Part shown: one piece after another, positions 46,801-54,313 of the stretch
Position numbering within the stretch: the first letter of the stretch is position 1
Layout of the letters: the number at the start of each line of letters is the position of its first letter
Assembly (NCBI RefSeq): GCF_001684335.1
Contig: NZ_LOIC01000077.1
Coordinates: 79,244-143,243, forward strand
Direction of reading: 5' to 3'
Origin: Photorhabdus namnaonensis
Lineage (GTDB): Bacteria > Pseudomonadota > Gammaproteobacteria > Enterobacterales > Enterobacteriaceae
Length of the DNA: 64,000 nucleotides
Made by a program: the position numbers and the translations under genes
Notes under the pieces: generated by a model
The model's database searches: none
Told to the model about the DNA's origin: nothing
The model's input: only the letters and a program-made list of their open reading frames with translations

Positions 46801-49800
46801 TGGTCAGGAGAAAAAGCCTATGAATCAACCGGAGCGGGAGAAATCGGCAGCCATATTGATCCTGAATCGATGCTAGAAGCGAGAAACAGATATTATCAAG
46901 GGCTGACCGAAGAAGAATTGCAAGCGTTAGAGAATGCTAAACAAGCGGTTAACCGGTTGCAGATCAACGCGGGAATTCGTGCAAAAAATACCGATGCTTT
47001 GCTTATTCCTCGGTCTGTTGAAACACAATCTGACAGCATTGTGGTACCTCCTTTACATCAGACGCGTGAACTCATTAGAAAAGCGTCGACAATTTCTGGT
47101 ATTAATCTGGAAGGATTGGGCGGCAGTAAAAAGAGGGCGATAGATTCTTCCGTATTAAGTCGTGCACAAAAAATCGCCCACATCTACCGTTGGCTTGATA
47201 ATGGTAACGATAATGCATCGGACGAATATATTCCTATTCCCGGATTTAAGCGTGTTAATGCCGAGATTTCTGGTAATACCAGGCAGAATATAGTGGCTTT
47301 TATTGAACGGCATCTCAGGAATCCCAAAGTCAAACACAAAGTACCTGAGAATGAAATCGCATCTTTAGCGAAACTGTTTGTTGACGCGACTTTGGATTAT
47401 GACTGGGATAAACGAGTTGAGTTTATTGCAAAACTGGACAGTTATGGTCATAGCTTTGAAGCTGCCCGCGATGACAAAAGTATTGTTTCATTCTGGTCCG
47501 GGAAGAGTTTTAGAAGACATCGAGATGTTCTTGAGGCCGCCCAACCGGATGGTAAGAAAATCGTTTACGATATTGATGTGCAGGGAAACGCTTTTGCGAT
47601 TCAGCTCAATCAGCACCTCATGAAATGGAAAATTACGTATCTCTCCGATAATGAAAATAATAGGCATAACGCGCTAAGAGCGGCAATTGATGCCGCTACG
47701 TATAGCAACACCGGTTTCTGGAGCTCCATCTATGCCGCAGGATCACGTGGTGATGTTTATTTGATCTCTGAGGGGGGCTTACGTCTTGGCAACTATTTCT
47801 GGAATGTTGAATTACCTGTATTGCGTAAACTACAACGTGAAGGATTAGTAGGTGAAATTCTATTGTTGGATAAACCGGCAAGTGAATATAAAGGGTTGCC
47901 TACAGAATTGATTGGCCGCAGATTAACCGAGGCGGGTATTACTGTGAAGGCGCGGTTTGATGCTTTGACTATTGAAGAGCAGGAAAAAAGGCTGGCGGTT
48001 AACCCCGATGGTTATAAAGCCGATACCGTTGTTGATCTCGATATTAAGCTCAGTGCCGTCGACACTATGCTGAATCAAGCATTGCCGTTTTATGGATTAC
48101 GTACAGAACGTAACTTATTAGTGCAAAAGAGTGGTGAAGGATTGGAGGTGCGCTCATGGCCCGGCAATGGCAATGAATTTAAGAGAATTATTGTAAAAAA
48201 CACGACCAGTAATAATCTGCTTAAAGCAGTTGAACGTTTTATTCTTGCTAATTACGACAATTATGCGCAGTTACCTGATGAGTTATATTTCATGGAAAAT
48301 CGGATTATATCTCATCATCAAGGGCATACCCGAATTCTTGCTGATAAAGTGAATGGCATCTGGAAGCCCGTGCCAGAATTGATGTCGGTGAGTGAGTTCC
48401 ATCAAGCCGCATCCATTGCAGGTAAAATGCGTGGTGACAGTTACCAAAAAGTGATTGATGCACTAGAGAGTTATCACCATGTCTGGCAAGGAAGAAAAGA
48501 CGATGAATTGGATGTGATAGGAAAATTATCCGATTTGCGCCAACAGGTTGAAGGCTATCTCTTAGGTCATCCTGACTCAGGTCGTGTCCCGGCAATGAAG
48601 GCATTATTGTCTCAAATTGACACACGCTTTGAAGAGTCGATGGCGCTTGCTGAATCCACTGTGAGAATCCCAGAACAAGGCGATTTCAGTAGTCTGTACG
48701 ATAAGCTTGGCAGTGCCAATCTTAAGGATTCAAAACACCTTTATGTTGATGAAAATGGTGATTTTGTCACTCGCGGTAAGGCAAATATTCATATTAACCA
48801 GAAAGCGGAAAGTGCTGATAAAGCGATTGAGCAAGTCAAAGCGGCGGTTATTAAAGAGTATGGTCAAGATGTCTCAGATGCTGTCTTTTCAAATCTGAAA
48901 GCCAGCGATTTATCACAAGATGGTAAAGGCATTGACGTGTCTGGTTTAAGAAAGATCCATCAGGCGATTGAGAATATATCGACCCCTCCTGGATCTCAGA
49001 GTAAAAATCATAATGTGGAAAAGAAAAGCTTATTCCAGGAAGTGGGTTATACCATTTTTGACCTTAAAGCAGATGGAAAACAATTGGCTGATTATTCATT
49101 CCACTTTAGTCAGAATGAGGATTTGTTGGGGGGGCTTAAGAAGCTTATTCCAGAAATTAGTAATGTGCTCGTGACTAATGGTAATGACGTTAAGTCCAAA
49201 GAGTTTCTGGAAGGAATATGCTTTGCTCTGTCTTCCCGCTATATGATGGAAGAACGTGTGAATGGCGTGGGAGGGGGAAAAGCTTATATAGAGTGGTTGC
49301 AGGAGGTAGTTAAAGCCTACAATGACAATTCCGTGAATAAGAAAACGGATATCAACTCTATTGAATCCTCTTTGCTTAACCGATATCGCCGTCAGAAAGT
49401 CGGCCCGGCTATTGAAAAATTGTTATCAATACAACATTTTCAACAGCTTGATGCTGGCAGTTTGATCGAGAAAGCGAAGGGGAATATTGATTATAGCGCA
49501 AGGCTAAAAGCAAATGGGTTAACAGGGGCGAGGATCGGTAATCCGCTGAATTATGAGGTTGATGGCTATGAGTCTGTTATGGAGCAACTGCGCAATGTGA
49601 AGCAATCGACTTATATGATGTTTATGTCTGAAGATCATGCCATGTCGGTTGTTGTACATAAGAATGAAGCTCAAACAATCTGGTCATTCTTTGATCCTAA
49701 TTTTGGTGCTAAATCGTTTGATAACTATGATGATTTTCACCGTTTTATGGATTCTTTCCATAAGGGCTTGATCACGGGTTACCGATCTCCTATAGGTTAT

Positions 49801-52800
49801 AAATATGCATCTGCCAGCCCTGAGGACAGTGCAAAATCGAGCTTCTATATTAACTATAATACATTTGAAGATAGCGCTATTACGGGTTATGACAATACTT
49901 GGAAACAGGCGCGTAAGAGTGAACAACGTCATGTATTACGCGCACTGAAAAAGCGGGGAATAATGTTTTCGCTAGATTCAGGTGTCGAAGGGCGGATCGC
50001 GGATTACCGTAAAGATGTCGTCACTTTGGAAGTCATGGATAAGAAAGGCCAAAAGGTTTTTGTTGCAGTTGAAAGCAACAACTTTAAACAAGCAGCCAGT
50101 TTGGTACAGTTGAATCTTGATAAGATATTTGCTGACCCAACCGTCAGTAAATTGACATTAAAAGGCTCGAAGAATGGTGATGCTACGGTATCTGTATTGG
50201 AAAAATTATCATCGGACGTTGTTCTAAAAAACACAGATGTCGAATCTTGGGAGCGTATTTCAGTCACACCACAAACCGATGGTCGAGAAACCCGATTTGA
50301 TGGTCAAATCATTATCCAGATGGAGGATGATCCTGTAGCGGCTAAAGCAGCAGCAAATTTGGCGGGTAAACATCCAGATTCCAGTGTAGTGGTTCAGCTC
50401 GATTCTGAGGGTAAATACCGTGTTGTCTATGGGGATTCAGCTCAATTTAAACCCTCGGACAAGTTGCGTTGGCAGATTGTCGGGCATGGTCGTAGCGAAT
50501 CAGAGCAGAATAACACCCGTCTGAGTGGTTACAGTGCCGATGAGCTGGCAATAAAACTCAAACAGTTTACTCAGAACTTTAGTCAGGTCGGTAAACCAGA
50601 CCACATTAGCATCGTGGGTTGCTCGCTGATTAATGATGACAAACGAGATGGTTTTGCTCATCACTTTATCACCGCCTTAAAAGAGCAAAATATTCACACG
50701 ACTGTTTCGGCTCGTCGTAGTGAAGTTGCCATTGATGTCACTGGCCGTAAATTTACCCAGAATAAAAATAATCAATGGATCAATAACCTGACTGATAACA
50801 AAGTTATCTTGAGTTGGAATGAAAAAGGCGAACTTGAAACGCATTCAGAACGAGTTCGTCACAATATTGCTGAAAGCGATATCAATCTTTCTCGTGTCGG
50901 TATAGCGGATGCGGATATGCCAGCCAAAGGTGCGATTGTGGATAATGCAGATATTTTCACAGCGCCAGAGAAGCGCAAAAATAAAATTGAAACCGACTCA
51001 AGCCATATATCGAATAACCAGATAAGTTACTCAGGTAATATTCAGGTGAATGTCGGGAATGGTGAATTTACTGCGCTTAATTGGGGGACGTCGAATGTTG
51101 GTATCAAAGTAGGTGCTGGAGGTTTTAAATCATTGGCCTTTGGTGATAACAATGTGATGGTGCACATCGGCAATGGCGACAGTAAACACAGCGTCGATAT
51201 TGCCGGTTACCAGGCGCTTGAAGGGGCGCAAATGTTTATTGGCAATCGTAACGTCAGTTTCAACAAGGGCCGTAGTAATGATCTTATTGTGATGATGGAT
51301 AAATCCCTGCCAACGCCGCCGTTGGTTAATCCGTTTGATGGTGCGGCTCGTATTTCCGGGGTATTGCAAAGCATTGCCCATTCTGGTGAAGAGCGAGCGT
51401 GGCTAACGGCGCAAGATCAGCAATGGACAATCGCTGGTGCGAAAAAATTTGTTCAGGATATGTCTGGTTTGGACCAAACCAGCAGTGTTGACTATAAGAC
51501 GCTGGTTGATTTGGGTTCTCAACATGAACGTAGTAGCCGTGGTTTGAGAAGTGATACGGAAGCGGCGCTAAATAAGAAATTCAACCAGTGGCTAAGCAAG
51601 AATGGCAACAGCGTTGATATGAGCAAAATGAGCCGTGCGGATAAGTTCCGTCAGGCCAATGAAAAACTGGCGTTCAACTTTGCGGTAGGGGGCCAGGGAG
51701 CGGATATTCAGGTCACTACGGGTAACTGGAACTTTATGTTCGGTGACAATATCCAGTCGATTCTGGACACTAACTTGGGTTCCTTGTTTAGTTTAATGAC
51801 TCAGCAATACTCGACAACCGGCATAGCGAAAACAACGTTTACCTATAATCCGCAGGATTTGCCACGTCAGCTTAAGAACAAATTGCTTGGTCGGTTAGCC
51901 AGTGTGAATGCGGATACCACTTTAGCCGATATCTTTGGTGTGGATTACACCGCGGATGGTTGTATTGTCTCCCGTGGAGATGAGCCGGTGGATGGTGCGG
52001 CTATTCTAAAAGAGATGATTGAAGTCATTGGAAAATTCGGTGGTGAACAACTGAAAGTTTTCACTGATCCAGATAAATTGCTCGACGGCCTGAAATCTCA
52101 CCTCAATATGGGGACAGATGGCATTAAATCCTTTGCTGAAAGTCATGGCCTGAAACAGAAAGAGCCTGATGAAAATGAAAAAGCGCAGAGTAGTACGCCA
52201 GCGACTATGGAGACGGAGAGCGTCAAACCAGAGCGTACATTTGGTTTTCATTCGCTGAATTTGCCTAATTTGTTTGCGACGATGTTCAGCAAAGATAAAC
52301 AAGAAGAGATGAAGTCATTAGTGACCAATCTGAAAGAGAATCTAACCACAGATTTGCTCAATATGGAGCGGAAAACGTTTGATTTCTTGCGTAACAGCGG
52401 CCATCTGCAAGGGGATAGCGATATCCATGTATCGTTGGGGAACTACAACTTCAACTGGGGCGGCGATGGTAAAGATCTTGGCGCTTATCTGGGCGATAAC
52501 AACAACTTCTGGGGTGGTCGCGGAGATGATGTTTATTACTCAATCGGTACTTCCAACATCTTTGCGGGCGGTGCGGGTAATGATCTGGGCGTCCTGATGG
52601 GACGTGAGAACTGGATGTTTGGCGGTAATGGCGATGATACCGCGGTGGTCGCCGGACGTATTAACCATGTGTTTATGGGTGACGGTAATGACCAGACGTT
52701 TGTCTTTGGTGAAGGTGGCTTAATTAATACCGATAAGGGCCAGGATTACATCGTCACCTCTGGCAACTACAACCGGGTGGATACCGGGGAAGATCAAGAT

Positions 52801-53517
52801 TATGCCGTGACCATTGGTAATAACAACCGGGTTGAGCTAGGTGAGGGGAATGACTTTGCCAGGGTATTTGGTAATGACAACCAAATTGACGGCAACGCCG
52901 GTAACGACGTAATTAAATTGTTGGGCTACCATGCGATGATTAATGGTGGAGAAGGCGATGACCACCTGATAGCGGCCACTATTGCTAAGTTCAGCCAGTT
53001 TAATGGCGGTGATGGTCAGGATCTGCTGGTATTAGGGGGTTATCAGAACCGCTTCCAGGGTGGGACAGGTGTAGACAGCTTTGTAGTCAGCGGTAAGGTG
53101 ATTGACAACCAGATTGATGATATCAATGCGGAAGATATGATTGTCTTTGATGGTATTGACTGGCAAAACTTGTGGTTCCAGCGTAGCGGATATGATCTGG
53201 TGTTATTAGTAAACCGTCATACTGAGGATAAAACCGCTCAGGGAGCATTTGAATCAATAGGTTCAGTCACTTTTAGCAATTACTTTAATGGTAATCGTGC
53301 CAAATTGGTGGCGCAGATGGGGGATAAGAGTGCATCGGGAGAGCGTGAGTTTACGGCGCTATCGGATAATGCGGTTGATACTTTGATCCAATCAATGAGC
53401 AGTTTTGCCCCGACAGCGGGCGACAATGGTTTTATTGAAAATTTGGACAATAAGGCGACAATTGCCATTACAACGGCGTGGTCAGATACGTCTATTGGTA
53501 AGGTGCAGTTTGCATAA
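40882..53517 (+). CDS. rtxA: MARTX toxin 1 (FWSG module, 4HBM-like, C58 protease, CPD)
   Basis: 4211 residues; ATG at 40882, AAAGGG upstream. Order: glycine-rich A repeats (about 1-270 and 555-690) flanking two beta segments; roughly thirty 20-residue B repeats of the form GxANxxTxVGDGxxxxxxxG (about 700-1330); conserved GSQAINYLVHGDEASTSGTH; two ~145-residue modules starting NLIVNGDFEQG and SLILNGDFERG (about 1441-1725); coiled coil (1735-1975); a module with FWSG (2204) and YFWNVELPVLRKLQREG; a four-helix-bundle-like membrane-targeting segment (about 2522-2590); a C58 cysteine protease with C2780, H2919 and D2938 in FFDPNFG; InsP6-type cysteine protease domain with H3202 and C3247; C-terminal GD-rich RTX repeats and type I signal. 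Repeats should form the translocation pore, CPD releases the effectors (Vibrio knowledge). Confidence 0.93.
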   Translation: MGKSSNRSTEYFFTGKYYDDNDGNSITAIGVGGEVYAYGGNDDVTVGSLKVDVYHTDGDLAVKGASGYAGISKTGNGGLSFAGAAGAAFIHHTGKTGNLNYSGAAGYNKLVRKGLSGDTNFKGAGGYNKLWHETNRGNLNFAGAGAYNDIDHTWLNRYQDSQGNVTFNGAGAANSISSRVESGNVTFNGAGADNHIVRKGKEGNVILRGAGAANRIERVRQNRDGYEQTCGDITFEGAGGYNKLYSDVAHGNINFSGAGAYNEITRIGADSDFDGEVLEFAKAEEIVLKTATMGGSGIQKSQQVTGIKSTVEPDTYLFAFADKMYTKISKVQLQNNPTTGRFSYHATSWYKAGNHLKNLAAKEISSGNGFVAVNANGAYRLSSLVFERQQPIEIHAIEESLLIDQWVTYAGGMVIKAEDISLGDAKMGGYAIFSNGRKVDVSAVKSNRQPNTYVYAKVMGSYTKIVKVQLKNDPDTGQLKYRAEAWYKAGDHTGNLANKELSYANGYTSIGPSYTLSQLQYNVNTVRRTSHRLVHSEEYSQQDFAKSPTSSGYVNFNGVGGGNVIKSNVTRGNVNFKGAGAANVILHGSKFGDTNFDGAGAANVIVKSGEKGDLTFHGAGLANVLVHQGQSGKMDVYAGGAVNVLVRVGDGQYLAHLLAYGNISIHKGNGNSRVLMLGGYNTHSQIGNGNGNWSGAGGFNVITQAGAGDISSVLLGGANVLTKLGAGDLVSGMFGGANIITHLSDESETADTTAIALGGANILTKKGKGNALAVMGGGANVLTHIGDGNTTGVMLGGANVLTKVGKGDTTGIMFGVGNVLTHIGDGLTLGVMAAAGNIFTKVGEGTSIAAMIGVGNLFTHVGKGDAWALMGGAVNVFTKVGDGNALALMVAAGNVFTHIGDGTTVALMLAKGNIATKVGHGMTLAAMVGKANIFTHVGDGNTFAAMIGGANVLTKVGNDLTAALMIGKANIYSHVGDGASIGLFAGELNVMTKVGKGTTLAAMFGKANIMTHVGDGLTGVLALGEANIVTKVGDDFMGVVAAAKANVITHVGDATTAGILFGKGNILTKVGDGTTVSLLISDVGNVMTHVGKGTTVGFAKGKANLMTKIGDGVGVNAAWGEANILTQVGNGDRYNFAKGKANLITKVGNGQEVAVVQGDANIITHVGNGDDYIGAWGEANVITKVGDGRNVVLAKGRANIVTQVGKGDSFNALWSEGNVITKVGDGMQVTAAKGKANVTTTVGNGLNVTAAHGDANINTHVGNGVSVNVAWGKYNVNTKVGNGLNVAVMKGQGNANIQVGHGLYVNASYARNNVAIKIGDGDFYNLAVASSNTESNKLASFFDNIKQTVLGVGGSQAINYLVHGDEASTSGTHRGRGAINLTEVSAIDGFKMEEIDQVGSDLSSRLSRSVTAVEVPDINSIESSLAGSLNRKTRSVSDRNANLIVNGDFEQGNQGWQSTNGVEAYNPANAYGLNNAGHGKRVSELDVDVNTTLSQELQNLSEGEVVSLSFDFAKRSGLASGEGMDVLWNGKSIFSTSGNEVEWQNKALQLTAQEGANRIEFKGTGWDDGLGYILDNVVVKSEMSLILNGDFERGDQSWQSTNGVEAYHEASAYGLDNAGHGSRVSELDVDISTTIYQDLRNRSEGEVISLSFDFAKRANSTTYNEGMEVLWNGESKFTITNGDTGWQNKTLELIAKAGTNRIEFKGIGDNNGIGYILDNVVAKSVGTLPANSVIEHARQDQAAKNALSDKEKAEKDRQLLEQEKEKQLAAIEKSKSQLESTDQEALSRNGQEQSEAIKEEAQAVTKELTLIADNFKQLKDETDDSRELDSHYLDYAGGISEEIQKRLDNVKPTLEKRLTDIHRNTIDTQQKVKDAVALSEAGAEKGKQNRDKAILDGVDAQFKADQRKEEALSQQQQAEKAKDSANIAYQNAERRGKRDTAAAENKAAQAQADAKGAKLNDSRPARIGTSGSGWSGEKAYESTGAGEIGSHIDPESMLEARNRYYQGLTEEELQALENAKQAVNRLQINAGIRAKNTDALLIPRSVETQSDSIVVPPLHQTRELIRKASTISGINLEGLGGSKKRAIDSSVLSRAQKIAHIYRWLDNGNDNASDEYIPIPGFKRVNAEISGNTRQNIVAFIERHLRNPKVKHKVPENEIASLAKLFVDATLDYDWDKRVEFIAKLDSYGHSFEAARDDKSIVSFWSGKSFRRHRDVLEAAQPDGKKIVYDIDVQGNAFAIQLNQHLMKWKITYLSDNENNRHNALRAAIDAATYSNTGFWSSIYAAGSRGDVYLISEGGLRLGNYFWNVELPVLRKLQREGLVGEILLLDKPASEYKGLPTELIGRRLTEAGITVKARFDALTIEEQEKRLAVNPDGYKADTVVDLDIKLSAVDTMLNQALPFYGLRTERNLLVQKSGEGLEVRSWPGNGNEFKRIIVKNTTSNNLLKAVERFILANYDNYAQLPDELYFMENRIISHHQGHTRILADKVNGIWKPVPELMSVSEFHQAASIAGKMRGDSYQKVIDALESYHHVWQGRKDDELDVIGKLSDLRQQVEGYLLGHPDSGRVPAMKALLSQIDTRFEESMALAESTVRIPEQGDFSSLYDKLGSANLKDSKHLYVDENGDFVTRGKANIHINQKAESADKAIEQVKAAVIKEYGQDVSDAVFSNLKASDLSQDGKGIDVSGLRKIHQAIENISTPPGSQSKNHNVEKKSLFQEVGYTIFDLKADGKQLADYSFHFSQNEDLLGGLKKLIPEISNVLVTNGNDVKSKEFLEGICFALSSRYMMEERVNGVGGGKAYIEWLQEVVKAYNDNSVNKKTDINSIESSLLNRYRRQKVGPAIEKLLSIQHFQQLDAGSLIEKAKGNIDYSARLKANGLTGARIGNPLNYEVDGYESVMEQLRNVKQSTYMMFMSEDHAMSVVVHKNEAQTIWSFFDPNFGAKSFDNYDDFHRFMDSFHKGLITGYRSPIGYKYASASPEDSAKSSFYINYNTFEDSAITGYDNTWKQARKSEQRHVLRALKKRGIMFSLDSGVEGRIADYRKDVVTLEVMDKKGQKVFVAVESNNFKQAASLVQLNLDKIFADPTVSKLTLKGSKNGDATVSVLEKLSSDVVLKNTDVESWERISVTPQTDGRETRFDGQIIIQMEDDPVAAKAAANLAGKHPDSSVVVQLDSEGKYRVVYGDSAQFKPSDKLRWQIVGHGRSESEQNNTRLSGYSADELAIKLKQFTQNFSQVGKPDHISIVGCSLINDDKRDGFAHHFITALKEQNIHTTVSARRSEVAIDVTGRKFTQNKNNQWINNLTDNKVILSWNEKGELETHSERVRHNIAESDINLSRVGIADADMPAKGAIVDNADIFTAPEKRKNKIETDSSHISNNQISYSGNIQVNVGNGEFTALNWGTSNVGIKVGAGGFKSLAFGDNNVMVHIGNGDSKHSVDIAGYQALEGAQMFIGNRNVSFNKGRSNDLIVMMDKSLPTPPLVNPFDGAARISGVLQSIAHSGEERAWLTAQDQQWTIAGAKKFVQDMSGLDQTSSVDYKTLVDLGSQHERSSRGLRSDTEAALNKKFNQWLSKNGNSVDMSKMSRADKFRQANEKLAFNFAVGGQGADIQVTTGNWNFMFGDNIQSILDTNLGSLFSLMTQQYSTTGIAKTTFTYNPQDLPRQLKNKLLGRLASVNADTTLADIFGVDYTADGCIVSRGDEPVDGAAILKEMIEVIGKFGGEQLKVFTDPDKLLDGLKSHLNMGTDGIKSFAESHGLKQKEPDENEKAQSSTPATMETESVKPERTFGFHSLNLPNLFATMFSKDKQEEMKSLVTNLKENLTTDLLNMERKTFDFLRNSGHLQGDSDIHVSLGNYNFNWGGDGKDLGAYLGDNNNFWGGRGDDVYYSIGTSNIFAGGAGNDLGVLMGRENWMFGGNGDDTAVVAGRINHVFMGDGNDQTFVFGEGGLINTDKGQDYIVTSGNYNRVDTGEDQDYAVTIGNNNRVELGEGNDFARVFGNDNQIDGNAGNDVIKLLGYHAMINGGEGDDHLIAATIAKFSQFNGGDGQDLLVLGGYQNRFQGGTGVDSFVVSGKVIDNQIDDINAEDMIVFDGIDWQNLWFQRSGYDLVLLVNRHTEDKTAQGAFESIGSVTFSNYFNGNRAKLVAQMGDKSASGEREFTALSDNAVDTLIQSMSSFAPTAGDNGFIENLDNKATIAITTAWSDTSIGKVQFA
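43000..44870 (+). repeat. MARTX B-repeat coding array of rtxA1
   Basis: About thirty consecutive ~60-bp units coding for xGxANxxTxVGDGxxxxxx. Sequence is higher in GC than the flanking toxin gene and close to identical to 56430-58290 in the second toxin gene. The repetition creates long antisense open frames that are not genes. Confidence 0.9.
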
Positions 53518-53557
53518 TTAATTCGCTAGAATAAAAGTAAAATGAGTAATAAAAATG

Positions 53558-53583
53558 GCTCACACAATTGGTGAGCTATTTTT
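53558..53583 (+). terminator. rtxA1 terminator
   Basis: GCTCAC/GTGAGC stem with a seven-base loop followed by TATTTTT, 40 bases after the rtxA1 stop. Confidence 0.75.
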
Positions 53584-53636
53584 ACGGCTAAATAACGAAT
53601 GTTCATTATATTATTGGTTGTTTGTTGATTAATGGT

Positions 53637-53764
53637 TATACCCGTTATCTTTCAAGCTGCCTCTTTGTTGGCTGCGTTCACTCACCCCGGTCACATAGTT
53701 CTCTATGCTCTCGGGGATTCGCTCCCTTGCCGTCGCGATGCAACTTGAAATCCATAGGGTATAT
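53637..53764 (-). repeat. ERIC element between the toxin genes
   Basis: About 128 bp, ends TATACCC/GGGTATA, with CTCACCCCGGTCACATAG and GGGGATTCGCTCCCTTGCC, the reverse complement of the ERIC core. It matches the copy at 26824-26949 over most of its length in the opposite orientation. Confidence 0.93.
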
Positions 53765-54132
53765 ATTTATTGGTAAATTTTATTTATCATTATTATTTCC
53801 TGACTAAAAAAGTAGGATATTATTATCTCATTTACTTATATTGTTTTAATCGTTATAATCTGTGTGGTTATTTATGGAAATGGAATAAAATAATTGATCG
53901 TAATTGATAAAATTTTATGTCTTAGTTTAGTCATTACTTTATTATCTTCTCTGTATTTTCAATATTATCGTGGAAAAAATATCTGCGTTAACGATTTTTT
54001 TGAATTTTTTATTTATCTCATTCAATGGATTTGTTTTAAGGTGTTTGTAAATGCATCAAATTGAAACTTCTCTGAACTGGGTGTTTTTCTTGTTATATCC
54101 GTTTTATTAATAAATTACTTTTTGGAAAAAGT

Positions 54133-54247
54133 ATGTCTGATAAATTCGTGTAAACAATATCTGATGTTAATTTTAATAGCGGTTTTATCCTTTATTTAAT
54201 TTTCTGCTATTAAAAATTCAGAAGATGAGAACTTGAATATTCAAAAT
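54133..54247 (+). pseudogene. Remnant of a second rtxH
   Basis: Reads MSDKFV, stop, TISDVNFNSGF, against MSEKFVQTISSVNYNKGVF in intact rtxH: the Gln codon 7 has become TAA. A further stop and a frame change follow, then a NSEDENLNIQN segment resembling AENDNELELKQ of rtxH. The rest is deleted and the sequence jumps to the end of rtxC. Confidence 0.85.
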
Positions 54248-54286
54248 AACTGCCCTATCCGTTAGGTGCAGTGGTTTTCTGCTTAA
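54248..54286 (+). pseudogene. Remnant of the 3' end of a second rtxC
   Basis: Reads NCPIR, stop, VQWFSA, stop, against RCIRQVQWFFV at the end of intact rtxC; the Gln codon is now TAG. Only the last ~12 codons survive, 28 bases before the rtxA2 start, the same place rtxC occupies before rtxA1. Confidence 0.8.
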
Positions 54287-54313
54287 CCTCAATAATAAAT
54301 TAAAGGGCTATTT

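Larger units (their letters stand above)
53518..54313. other. Region between the two toxin genes
   Basis: 796 bp holding, in order, the rtxA1 terminator (53558-53583), an ERIC element (53637-53764), about 300 bp of AT-rich DNA with a degraded copy of the rtxH upstream region, and the rtxH/rtxC remnants (54133-54286). It must supply the promoter for rtxA2 unless transcription reads through. Confidence 0.7.
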
